A stretch of 34,616 bases of DNA from Planctomycetota bacterium (GTDB lineage Bacteria; Planctomycetota; Phycisphaerae; UBA1845): NCBI GenBank assembly GCA_024275565.1, contig JAJRYY010000082.1:1-34616 (forward strand), read 5' to 3'. The first letter of the stretch is position 1. Every line of letters begins with the position of its first letter. The translations under genes were made by a program, and so were the position numbers. The notes under the pieces are model-generated. The model did not search any database, had not been told where the DNA came from, and was given only the letters and a program-made list of their open reading frames with translations. Below, piece after piece: positions 9,552 to 18,044 of this stretch.

Positions 9552-10679
9552 ATGGACTTTGAGGCAATCCGCAGCGAAATGCCAATCACGCGGAACTACA
9601 ACTTCCAGAACCACGCAGGCATCGCGCCGATCTGCAAACGCGCCGCATCAGCCATGCGCCAATACCTCGCCCACGCCGAGGAAAACGCATACATCGACGG
9701 CGGATTCTACGCTCACGCCGAAAAAGTGCGACAACAGGCTGCACAGCTCATCAACGCAAACGCCGACGAGGTCACGTTCATCAAAAACACCTCCGAAGGA
9801 CTCTCCATGGTCGCCAATGGCCTCGCATGGAACAATGGCGATAACATCGTCACCACAAACGTCGAATTCCCCGCAAACCTCTACCCATGGCAAAATCTGG
9901 AAAGCAGAGGCGTCAAAGTCCGCACCGTCTTGGAGGAAGCTGGGAGAATCCCCATCGAAAGCATCATGGAATCCATCGACGGACGCACACGGATCGTCAG
10001 CATCTCCTCCGTCCAGTTCGCAAGCGGATACCGCACAGACCTCGCAACCCTCGGAGAATACTGCGTCAGTCGAGGCGTATTCCTCTGCGTAGACGCCATC
10101 CAGTCACTCGGAGCCATGCCAATCGACGTCAAGGGCATGCACATCGACTTCCTCGCAGCCGACGCCCACAAATGGCTTCTCGGTCCCGAGGGCATTGGAA
10201 TCTTCTACGTCAGCAAGGAAATCCAGGGACACCTCAAACCCAGCTGCGTCGGGTGGATGTCCGTCAAGGACCACAACAACTTCGACCACTACAATTTCGA
10301 GTACAACGATTCCATCAGACGTTTCGACAGTGGATCCTACAATTTAGCTGGCATATACGCACTCGGCGGATCGCTCGAACTGATCCTCGAAATCGGCGTG
10401 GACAAAATCTGCCAGCGCATCCTGATGCTGACGGATCGCCTCGTGGATGGCATCCGCGACAAGGGCTACCGCATCTTCAGCTCGCGCATCCGTGCAGAGT
10501 CCAGTGGAATCGTCGCGTTCAGTTCCGACGTCCACGACCACGACCAGCTCCAGCGACACCTCCAGTCCGAGCATCGACTCGTATTGGCGGTCCGCAAAGG
10601 CAAACTCCGAGCAAGCCCCCACTTCTACACAACAGAAAAAGAAATCGACCAGTTGATAACCCTACTCCCCCGCCATTAG
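9552..10679 (+). CDS. aminotransferase class V (cysteine desulfurase/isopenicillin-N epimerase-like)
   Basis: NFQNHAGIAP, TFIKNTSEGLSMVANGL, FLCVDAIQSLGAMPIDV, FLAADAHKWLLGPEGIGIFYV (PLP Lys); alternative start 9522. Confidence 0.9.
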   Translation: MDFEAIRSEMPITRNYNFQNHAGIAPICKRAASAMRQYLAHAEENAYIDGGFYAHAEKVRQQAAQLINANADEVTFIKNTSEGLSMVANGLAWNNGDNIVTTNVEFPANLYPWQNLESRGVKVRTVLEEAGRIPIESIMESIDGRTRIVSISSVQFASGYRTDLATLGEYCVSRGVFLCVDAIQSLGAMPIDVKGMHIDFLAADAHKWLLGPEGIGIFYVSKEIQGHLKPSCVGWMSVKDHNNFDHYNFEYNDSIRRFDSGSYNLAGIYALGGSLELILEIGVDKICQRILMLTDRLVDGIRDKGYRIFSSRIRAESSGIVAFSSDVHDHDQLQRHLQSEHRLVLAVRKGKLRASPHFYTTEKEIDQLITLLPRH

Positions 10680-10695
10680 AATTCAGCGATGTAGG

Positions 10696-10735
10696 GCAGG
10701 TCGTTCTTTCGTCTCAAGACGAAAGGTTGACCTGC
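10696..10735. repeat. imperfect palindromic hairpin element
   Basis: GCAGGTCGTTCTTTCGTCT / AGACGAAAGGTTGACCTGC, ~19-bp arms with a few mismatches. Confidence 0.75.
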
Positions 10736-10753
10736 CTTCACCATCTGCAGGGT

Positions 10754-10853
10754 GCCCCACCGTGTGACTGGATGCCCCACCGCGCGACTGAGTGCCCCAC
10801 CGCGTGACTGGATGCCCCACCGTGCGACTGAGTGCCCCACCGTGTGACTGGGT
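10754..10853. repeat. 20-bp tandem repeat, 5 copies (GCCCCACCGYGYGACTGRRT)
   Basis: Direct reading; adjoins palindromic element at 10854. Confidence 0.95.
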
Positions 10854-10885
10854 GGCCCACCTCTTCAGAGGTGGGGGACTCGACG
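10852..10885. repeat. REP-like palindromic element GTGGCCCACCTCTTCAGAGGTGGGGGA
   Basis: Reverse-complement copy present near 17374-17400. Confidence 0.8.
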
Positions 10886-11035
10886 AATGATCGGGGCAGC
10901 GAGGTTAAGGGGACAGAGGCAAAGGAAGGACATAGAACTTTTTTGCAGATGTCTATTGTGGACTTATGAGGAAATATCTCAATGTATACGGTCGTAATTC
11001 AGTTTCCCATATTGAAAAAGACAGGTGATGAGGCG

Positions 11036-11950
11036 ATGTCGGATGCCATCAATGGCTTAATCGTCGCACTCCAACGCAATGGGCAGATCCTTAGCGACAG
11101 TGGCGATACACTGGGGTCAATCTTGGAAAATATCTGGGACATTCCAAGCTATTTCTTCCTGCTGATGGCATTTTCAGTTCTATGCCTGATCCTTGAACGC
11201 ATCTGGCCATGGAGACAGCACCAAAAGTTGCTACGTCGGCAGTTCCCGCAGGATCTCGTCTGGCTGGTCTTCAACGGACACTTCGCTGGCATTTTGGTGG
11301 CCCATGTCGCAACTTTTTTATTCGCCTGGGCCACACCTTACATTGACACCGTACGCTCACTGAACATCCTGAGCACGCTACCAATTTGGCTACAATTTAT
11401 CTGCTTTTTTCTATTAAAAGATTTTCTTGAATGGATTATCCATATCCTGCTGCATCGCATTCCCTGGTTGTGGGAATTCCACAAACTCCATCATTCCATT
11501 GAACATCTGGATTGGGTTGGAAACTTCCGATTCCATTGGATGGAAATTGTGATCTATCAAGGCCTAACATACTTCCCCCTCGTGGCCTTGGGAATCGACA
11601 GCACGGTCATTCTATCTATCGCGGTCGTTGCCACATTGATCGGGCTGCTCAATCACAGCAATATCAACTTCTCCTGGGGGTTCCTGCGATATGTTCTCAA
11701 CTCGCCGCGAATGCATGTTTGGCACCATGGCCTCGACAGAATCGAAAATCGACCATGGGGAGTCAACTTCGCCATCAGCCTGAGTATTTGGGATTGGATA
11801 TTCGGAACAGCCTACTGGCCCAGCTTGAAGGAGTCTCCAACGCAGCAACCCAGTCATCTTGGATTCCGTGGAATGAAGCGCTTTCCACAAAGTTTTCTGG
11901 GTCGGTTTTTCTACCCTATCACCAGGTGTTTGAAACAGGGACGTAGCTAG
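11036..11950 (+). CDS. sterol desaturase/fatty acid hydroxylase family protein
   Basis: His boxes HILLH, HKLHH and HVWHH with multiple hydrophobic segments; start MSDAINGL with upstream GAGG; alternative start 10982. Confidence 0.88.
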   Translation: MSDAINGLIVALQRNGQILSDSGDTLGSILENIWDIPSYFFLLMAFSVLCLILERIWPWRQHQKLLRRQFPQDLVWLVFNGHFAGILVAHVATFLFAWATPYIDTVRSLNILSTLPIWLQFICFFLLKDFLEWIIHILLHRIPWLWEFHKLHHSIEHLDWVGNFRFHWMEIVIYQGLTYFPLVALGIDSTVILSIAVVATLIGLLNHSNINFSWGFLRYVLNSPRMHVWHHGLDRIENRPWGVNFAISLSIWDWIFGTAYWPSLKESPTQQPSHLGFRGMKRFPQSFLGRFFYPITRCLKQGRS

Positions 11951-12086
11951 TTTACATACCTTGTGTTCGACTGCAACAGACCAATGCGAACATCGATGGC
12001 AGGCACATCGCCAACTCGTCAGCCACCGCCCGCAACGACGGAGATAGCATCATTGAACGCCGGCCATAGCGTCATTTGACACCGTT

Positions 12087-12140
12087 ACCCATGTGGCCCA
12101 GCCGCCCTCTACCCATGTGGCCCAGCCGCCCTCGGCTGGG
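12087..12140. repeat. 24-bp tandem repeat ending in palindrome CCCAGCCGCCCTCGGCTGGG
   Basis: ACCCATGTGGCCCAGCCGCCCTCT twice; related inverted copies near 21325-21420. Confidence 0.8.
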
Positions 12141-12641
12141 GTCGTCTATTGGCCTCAGGCGACGTCGTTTTTAGCGTCCGACGAAAAAAACAAAAAAAGT
12201 TTCACTTCAAAAAACGCCCTCACAACAGCGCCAACGCGTATCGACTCCCCAAAAACTAACCAAATCCCACCGCCACCCGAAAAAAAGTAGATCACCCTGC
12301 GTGTTATATAGGTAGAGCAGGAGGAATGCTCAATGTCATAACTCAAGGTCATAAAGAGGGAGATCAACATCATGCAGAACGCGACCACGAAATGCACAGA
12401 CCAGCGGAGCATCACCAGTCAAGACCGACAGCGAAGCACAGCCCACCAATACAAACGACTGCAATGCTGCAAACGACTCCAATACAAACGACTGATCCCC
12501 ATCTTCCTGATCTGTGGGTGCGGAGGAACCTACGCCTGCGGATCAGCACACGACTACAGCAGCGGAAACACCTGCAGTATTGGCAACTCGAATCCCGACG
12601 ACGCACACAACCTTCGAGGATCAGCACCCAGGCTGCAAGCC

Positions 12642-13535
12642 CTAATCCGTCGCCAGGCAGGCTTCGGCGTTGGAGACAACTTCTTCCAGGCTTTCGACAA
12701 TTCCCGGGAACTGCGCACGCGTCAGACCAACCTGATCAAGCAGCTCATCGGTGATCTCTTCGTGAGCAGCCGTCAGATGAAAACCAATCTTTTGCTCGCA
12801 GCAGAGGATGTCAGCCAGGTGGATGATATCACCAAACGTCCGCAGCTCGGGGGCAATATTCTCAGGATGATGGTGCATCCCAATCACAGCCCGCAGATTC
12901 TTCGGAAATTTCCATTTCGTCGTAATCGCCATCCCGAACTCTTCATGCGTAGCGCCAAGTATCTCCTCTTCCAGCGTGATAAAATCACCACACCCCGTCA
13001 TACAACGCTCAACAATCTGAGTCAGTTGATCCGGAAACGCCTGCCGCTCAACCAGAATACCGAGATCGTGGATCAAACCAGCCAGGAAAACCTCTTCACC
13101 CGCACCAGCATAACCGCACTCCTTCGCGAGCAACCGACCGGCAGCACCCACAGCCACACTATGCTTCCAGATGTCCTTCGCCGTAAATCCTGCTCCAACC
13201 TGCTGCCCCTTGAACATCCGCGAAATCGACGCAGCGATCGCGATGTTTTTCACCGCACTGAGACCAAGCAGAACGATCGCACGATCAACGCTGGCGATCT
13301 GACCCGGCAAACCGTAGAACGCCGAGTTGACCACCTTGAGAACCCGGGCGGAAAGCGACGGATCCGTCTTGATGAGTTCGTGCATATCTCGTGCTGTGCT
13401 GGATGGGTCCTCCACCAGCTCGATGATTTTCGCCGTCACCTCCGGCAATGTCGCGATATCCCCAGCCTTCTTGAGCGCTTCATCGATAATCGGCTTATTA
13501 GGCGCTGCCAGGTCTGGTGTCCCTAAACTCCCCAT
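12642..13535 (-). CDS. HDOD domain-containing protein
   Basis: IATLPEVTAKIIELVEDPSSTARDMHELIKTDPSLSARVLKVVNSAFYGLPGQIASVDRAIVLLGLSAVKNIAIA; FLAGLIHDLGIL. Confidence 0.92.
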   Translation of the reverse strand: MGSLGTPDLAAPNKPIIDEALKKAGDIATLPEVTAKIIELVEDPSSTARDMHELIKTDPSLSARVLKVVNSAFYGLPGQIASVDRAIVLLGLSAVKNIAIAASISRMFKGQQVGAGFTAKDIWKHSVAVGAAGRLLAKECGYAGAGEEVFLAGLIHDLGILVERQAFPDQLTQIVERCMTGCGDFITLEEEILGATHEEFGMAITTKWKFPKNLRAVIGMHHHPENIAPELRTFGDIIHLADILCCEQKIGFHLTAAHEEITDELLDQVGLTRAQFPGIVESLEEVVSNAEACLATD

Positions 13536-13685
13536 CGCTCAAGACTCCGGTAGTTGATATCTTCCCATATCGACTGATTGCACCAGCCGCCGGGTTCTTC
13601 ATCGTAAAAGTTGAGGCATGTGTTGAGAGCAGATTCCAATTCATGCCGAAAGCTGTTGCTGCCCGATAAGGTACAACCACTAGGG

Positions 13686-14915
13686 TCAATACCTGATCCT
13701 CTTGGTACGAACTATTCGTCCCAGCGACGTCTGAGCCAGAATTTCGGCAATTCTTGCGCCCGCTCCGCCGGAACCGTAAACTGAGCGTCGTGAGCGCCTC
13801 ATCCTGCCCGGACCCGCCGCCAGCGCCGTCCCGATCGCCTCACAAATGTCACGATACGATTCGCCAGAATCAATCACAAATCGCCCGTTGCGAAGTCGGC
13901 CCGCCTGGCGCGATCCCACGTTGACCACCGGCGTGCCCAGCACTGCGGCTTCGATGATCCCGCTGGATGAATTTCCGATAAGAAGGCGCGAGTCGCTCAA
14001 GGTCCGTAGATATGCTCCCCGCTCCAGGGACGTTACGACGCGCACATTTTGCGCCCCATGCGACCTGTTCCCTGCTTGCTGTGACCTGTCTCTTGCTTGC
14101 TCTATGGCTTCGAGGACGCCGGAATGACCTCGGTCTGCGTTTGGGCCTATCACGATCCTGTCGAGTCCGTGGTGGTCGAGGGCGCGCAGGATCGCCCCCA
14201 TTGCTTGACGCTCGCGGGTCGCAGATCGCCCGGAGGCGTGGTAGAGGACGGTGGCTTGTTCGCGTTTTTTCGCTACGCCCCTGGAGCAGTGGCCATTGGA
14301 TTCTGGGTCGATCGATTCGGCGGCGATTTTGTAGGCTTCGTCCAAGCCTGGGGCGCCTACGATGTGGACGCTGTGGTGATGTTCGCCCATGCGGACGATC
14401 CGGCGGGCCGCGTCTCTGGTGGCTGCGAGATGAATGTGTGCGAGTTTTGTGATGCTGTGTCGCAACGCGTCGTCCATATCGCCGGGTGCGACGTCACCTC
14501 CGTGGATGTGTGCTACGATTTTGCCCATGGTGGTTCCCGCGAGCGCTCCTGCCATTGCTTCGATACGGTCTCCGAGCACCAGTACGACGTCCGCGTTGTC
14601 TGATTCGAGAAATCGTGCCATTCCGCGCACGCCGCGAGCCAGGCCCTCAGCCTGGTCCTGTGGCGAATCCAGTCCTCGTTGCATGGGTATTCGAGCGTGA
14701 ATCCTCCAGCCATCCTGCTCGATGTGGCGTACTGTGCGTCCGAATTTTCGGAGCAGGTGCAGGCCTGTTGCGACGAGGAGCAATTCCAGCTTTGGATGGT
14801 TTTCGATGGCTGCGATCGTTGTTCGGAGCAGGCCGTACTCTGCGCGCGTGCCTGTTATCACGCAGACGCGTGTCTTTCTTCGGTTGCCTGATTTTGTATG
14901 ATTGTGTCTGGTCAT
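13686..14915 (-). CDS. neuC: UDP-N-acetylglucosamine 2-epimerase (hydrolysing), NeuC-like
   Basis: RVCVITGTRAEYGLLRTTIAAIE, VLVLGDRIEAMAGALAGTTMGKIVAHIHGGDV, LLIGNSSSGIIEAAVLGTPVVNVGSRQAGR. Confidence 0.88.
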   Translation of the reverse strand: MTRHNHTKSGNRRKTRVCVITGTRAEYGLLRTTIAAIENHPKLELLLVATGLHLLRKFGRTVRHIEQDGWRIHARIPMQRGLDSPQDQAEGLARGVRGMARFLESDNADVVLVLGDRIEAMAGALAGTTMGKIVAHIHGGDVAPGDMDDALRHSITKLAHIHLAATRDAARRIVRMGEHHHSVHIVGAPGLDEAYKIAAESIDPESNGHCSRGVAKKREQATVLYHASGRSATRERQAMGAILRALDHHGLDRIVIGPNADRGHSGVLEAIEQARDRSQQAGNRSHGAQNVRVVTSLERGAYLRTLSDSRLLIGNSSSGIIEAAVLGTPVVNVGSRQAGRLRNGRFVIDSGESYRDICEAIGTALAAGPGRMRRSRRSVYGSGGAGARIAEILAQTSLGRIVRTKRIRY

Positions 14916-14937
14916 GTCTGAGCCTCGATCCGGCGAT

Positions 14938-14982
14938 GCCGTGTCGTTCGGGGCCGTGTCGTTCGGGGCCGTGTCGGTTGGG
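14938..14982. repeat. 15-bp tandem repeat (~3 copies) between neuAB and neuC
   Basis: GCCGTGTCGTTCGGG units, last degenerate. Confidence 0.9.
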
Positions 14983-15051
14983 ACGTGTCCGACTTAGACG
15001 GATGTGGTCCGCACACCTGGTAATGCAAGGGTGTGTCCATCTGAATATTCC

Positions 15052-16983
15052 TCATGCGAGCATGTTCGATTCGAGTGGGGTGTCTGCCTGAATTGCTCTG
15101 GCTGCCGTCCGCCCCATTACGAACTGGAAGCGGTCGGGTGCCAGTCCCATGCCAGCTCGTTTGAGCGTCAGCATCTCGCGTGTGATCCGTTCGCCCGTTG
15201 CGATGTTTCGCACTGCGACGATGGACTTTCGAGCGACCTTGCGTATTTCAGATTCTCCTGCCGAGCATCCGAGCGATCCCGCCCCCATCGACCGCTTTGC
15301 CGCCCGGGCGATGCGGATGTATTCGGCCAGTGCATCCGGCGTGAGTGACATGGCGTGGTCTGGACCTGATGCGGATGGGTCGAGGGTGAAATGCTTTTCC
15401 AGGATGCACGCACCTGCTGCTACCGCCAGCGCTCCTGTCAGGGTTTCCAGGGTGTGGTCGCTGAAGCCTGCTGGTACGTCGAATTGCCTGGAGAGCGTTG
15501 CGATCGCACCCAGATTGGCTTCGTCCAGAGGGGTTGGATAGCGACTTACACAGTGCAGGAGGTATGTGCGATTGCGCGCGTTGTGCTGGTCTGCAAGCGT
15601 TATGGCGGCGGCGATTTCTTCCACCTCGGCTGCTCCGGTGCTCAGGATGACCGGAATGTTCATCGCAAAAACGTGATCGAGTAGATCGTGGTCCACGATG
15701 TCCGGCGAGGCGATTTTGACGCACGCGGGGGACAGCCTCTTCAATCGTGGGACATCGGACGTGGTGAAGGGCGTGGCGAGGAATAGAATGTTCCGCTGGC
15801 GACATCGTCTGGTGAGGCGATCGAATTCTGCGTCGTTCAGCTCCAGGGATGCCAGCATGTGTTGCTGGTCTGTGTGGCCGGTCAGCCTCACCTGATAGTC
15901 GGCTGTCGGTGCGCTGCCCGTCACCAGTGTGGTTGCGCGGAACATCTGGAATTTGATGGCGGATGCGCCTGCGTCTGCGGCAGCGTCTATCATCGCTAGT
16001 GCCACGTTTATGTCACCCTGATGATTCACTCCGGCTTCTGCGATCGTGAAAATGTCCTGCTCCGCACTTTCCAGCGGGTAGATCCCCATGGCTGGGATGG
16101 TCCTCGTATCGGGCGTCACGGTCATGTGTCGTGCGGTAGTGCCTTGCTGCGATGCGTGGACCATGTTCTGGTCTTCGTCCTTGTCTTCGTCCCGGGCATG
16201 GCGTCTGGGGTGGGGAAGACGTTCGGGATTGGGAAGACGTTCGGGGTTGGGAAGACGTCCGCCCTCCGGGTGGTGCTTCCTGGTGTTACACTTGAGTATC
16301 GCTTCTGCCAATGCGAGATCGGCTGCGTCGTCGATGTCCACGGCGTCGTTCGCCCGCTGGACAATCGCCCGCCTGTCTGCACCGAAAAACGCGTGTGCAT
16401 CCTCGGGGTGTTCTGTCGCAGCGAGCAAGGATGATCGCGTTACAACGACGACTGCTCCGTCGTGATAGTAGAGGGGGGTCAGGTCCTGCCGTCGGTGGAT
16501 GGTGTTGGGGCGGAACTGCACCATGCGATCGCCTTCCAACCGATGGAGCCAGTCGGGATGCTGCTTGGAGACTGGTGCGACTGTTCTGACGGAATCCGCA
16601 CCGGTATCGATGAGGTGTCGTACTGCGTGGTCAATGGCTTGTGGTGTTCGCACCGGGATGTTGCCATAGAGCAGGACCACCACATCCACCTGCCGCCCGA
16701 TATCGCGTTCCACGGTCGCGACGGCATGTCGCATGGTTTCATCGACAGGTGCGGTATCGGTTGCCAGTTCTGGTGGTCTGTGGATGGTGGCGACGTTTCG
16801 GGCTTTTGCCAGGTCGGCGGTTTGTGTGCAATCTGTGCTCAGGACGACGTGATCGATTTCCCGACTTGCCAGGGCGTGGTCGAGTGTGTATTCGATGAGG
16901 GGTCTGCCCAGGAGTGGGCGGACGCATTTTCTCGGTAGTCCTTTGCTTCCCTTTCGGGCTATGATGGTTGCGAGAATGTACAT
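15052..16983 (-). CDS. fused acylneuraminate cytidylyltransferase (NeuA-like) and N-acetylneuraminate synthase (NeuB-like, with SAF domain)
   Basis: N-term MYILATIIARKGSKGLPRKCVRPLLGRPLIEYTLDHALAS; C-term FTIAEAGVNHQGDINVALAMIDAAADAGASAIKFQMF...LSTGAAEVEEI...HTLETLTGALAVAAGACILEKHFTLD...SAF tail; NeuB part begins about 16089. Confidence 0.88.
   Translation of the reverse strand: MYILATIIARKGSKGLPRKCVRPLLGRPLIEYTLDHALASREIDHVVLSTDCTQTADLAKARNVATIHRPPELATDTAPVDETMRHAVATVERDIGRQVDVVVLLYGNIPVRTPQAIDHAVRHLIDTGADSVRTVAPVSKQHPDWLHRLEGDRMVQFRPNTIHRRQDLTPLYYHDGAVVVVTRSSLLAATEHPEDAHAFFGADRRAIVQRANDAVDIDDAADLALAEAILKCNTRKHHPEGGRLPNPERLPNPERLPHPRRHARDEDKDEDQNMVHASQQGTTARHMTVTPDTRTIPAMGIYPLESAEQDIFTIAEAGVNHQGDINVALAMIDAAADAGASAIKFQMFRATTLVTGSAPTADYQVRLTGHTDQQHMLASLELNDAEFDRLTRRCRQRNILFLATPFTTSDVPRLKRLSPACVKIASPDIVDHDLLDHVFAMNIPVILSTGAAEVEEIAAAITLADQHNARNRTYLLHCVSRYPTPLDEANLGAIATLSRQFDVPAGFSDHTLETLTGALAVAAGACILEKHFTLDPSASGPDHAMSLTPDALAEYIRIARAAKRSMGAGSLGCSAGESEIRKVARKSIVAVRNIATGERITREMLTLKRAGMGLAPDRFQFVMGRTAARAIQADTPLESNMLA
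16208..16261. repeat. 18-bp in-frame tandem repeat in the NeuA-NeuB linker
   Basis: GGGAAGACGTTCGGGRTT units; encodes the NPERLP repeats. Confidence 0.9.
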
Positions 16984-17236
16984 GGTTGCTGTTATTATCG
17001 GCGAGTGTTGAGGTTATCCTTGACCGCGAGCATGTGGAAAGCGGTGGAATCGGCGTCGCCCGGAGCTTGGCTTTGCTGGGATATGCTGGTTACAATCCTG
17101 TTCTGGTGAGTGAACGCACATCAAGGCGTAACAGTGGTGTGCTGTACAATACCGAGCATTGTCGTTGTTTGAATGTTCCTCGTCGTCACTGTAGCGTTCG
17201 AGGTTTCTGTCGGGTCTGCTTTGAGTTTGGGAGACA

Positions 17237-17259
17237 CACTGGCGGACAAGCCGCCAGTG
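17237..17259. repeat. perfect palindromic hairpin CACTGGCGG-ACAAG-CCGCCAGTG
   Basis: Direct reading; followed by CCGCCAGTGGTAC partial copies. Confidence 0.85.
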
Positions 17260-17373
17260 GCACCCGGCCGCCAGTGGTACTCGGTGACCAGTGGTACGCG
17301 ACGATGGGGGATGGGATGGTGGATCGAGCTGTGTGGATTGCGGTTTTTGCTTGGATGAGCGTTGATCGTCGGC

Positions 17374-17446
17374 TCCCCCACCTCTGAAGAGGTGGGCCAC
17401 ACAGCTTGGAGGAAGAGGTGGGGCACCCAGTTTGGAGGAAGTCGGA
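17374..17446. repeat. REP-like palindrome (inverse copy of 10852-10885) plus ~26-bp tandem repeat
   Basis: CCCACCTCTGAAGAGGTGGG then AGAGGTGGGCCACACAGCTTGGAGGA / AGAGGTGGGGCACCCAGTTTGGAGGA. Confidence 0.85.
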
Positions 17447-17536
17447 GAAAATTCCCGAGTTCGCAGCGGAGCCAACAGTGCGTCATGATGCCCCAACAGG
17501 GTGAATCACACCCATAGATGATGAGGAGAGGATTTC

Positions 17537-17887
17537 ATGTCAGCCGTGATCGACTGGTATTACCACCGCAAGGGGTGAAATTCGTGCAAGAAAACGCAGG
17601 GGTTCCTTGCGACGCACGAGGTTCTGGTTAGAGAGCAGGTGGATTCTGGGAAGTTGAAATATGGTGGGGATGAGGCATTGAAGCTTGCGCGTGCTGCGTC
17701 TCGGATTGTGGTTTCCCGGGGTGAGAAGGTCGTGCGGTTTGATATGGCAGGTGCCCCGCCCGCAGACGACGATATTTTACAACATATGCTTGGTCCGACG
17801 GGGAATTTGCGTGCGCCTACGATTGTGCGGGGTAAAACGCTGCTGGTTGGCTTCAATGCGGGGGTGTATGGGGAGGAATTTGCCTGA
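17537..17887 (+). CDS. ArsC/glutaredoxin-like family selenoprotein candidate (in-frame UGA at 17576-17578 read as Sec; U-N-S-C motif)
   Basis: Translation MSAVIDWYYHRKG[U]NSCKKTQGFLATHEVLVREQVDSGKLKYGGDEALKLARAASRIVVSRGEKVVRFDMAGAPPADDDILQHMLGPTGNLRAPTIVRGKTLLVGFNAGVYGEEFA*; strong RBS AGGAGAGG 5 nt upstream of the ATG; frame stays open through the TGA; plausible bSECIS hairpin. Confidence 0.85.
17583..17618 (+). promoter_or_regulatory. candidate bacterial SECIS hairpin
   Basis: Lower stem CGTGC/GCACG (17583-17587/17614-17618); upper stem CGCAGGG/CCTTGCG (17595-17601/17605-17611, one G-U) with a GUU apical loop about 23 nt after the UGA; folded by eye only. Confidence 0.5.
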
Positions 17888-18044
17888 CGCGGGGTCAAAA
17901 TATGTTGCAATTGGGGCTGAAACTGGTTGCAATAATGTGGTGAGTGGTCCGTTTTGCTGAGTGTTGTCTGAATCTCGCGCGGTAGATTCGCGCTTGGCGT
18001 GGAAGACCCGGAGTATGTGGATGTGTCGGATGAAAGGTCACATC

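Noticed and set aside
9887-10807. 306-aa plus-strand ORF
   Set aside because: Alternate frame of the class V aminotransferase; Arg/Pro-rich artefact.
10754-10853. Possible CRISPR array
   Set aside because: Five head-to-tail 20-bp units with no spacers and no cas genes; it is a minisatellite.
12372-13526. 384-aa plus-strand ORF
   Set aside because: Mostly antisense to the HDOD gene, which has clear family motifs; the product shows no recognisable domain.
13498-13689. Minus-strand 63-aa ORF (MTLVVVPYRAATAFG...)
   Set aside because: No supported domain or RBS; an overlapping frame looks more protein-like but is itself weak.
14000-14200. Replication origin suggested by composition switch
   Set aside because: The switch lies within the neuC coding region; no dnaA/dnaN or DnaA-box cluster was seen, and skew appears to flip again later.
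16984-17536. Possible RNA gene or small CDS
   Set aside because: No tRNA-like cloverleaf or recognisable protein found; the region is dominated by palindromic and tandem repeats.
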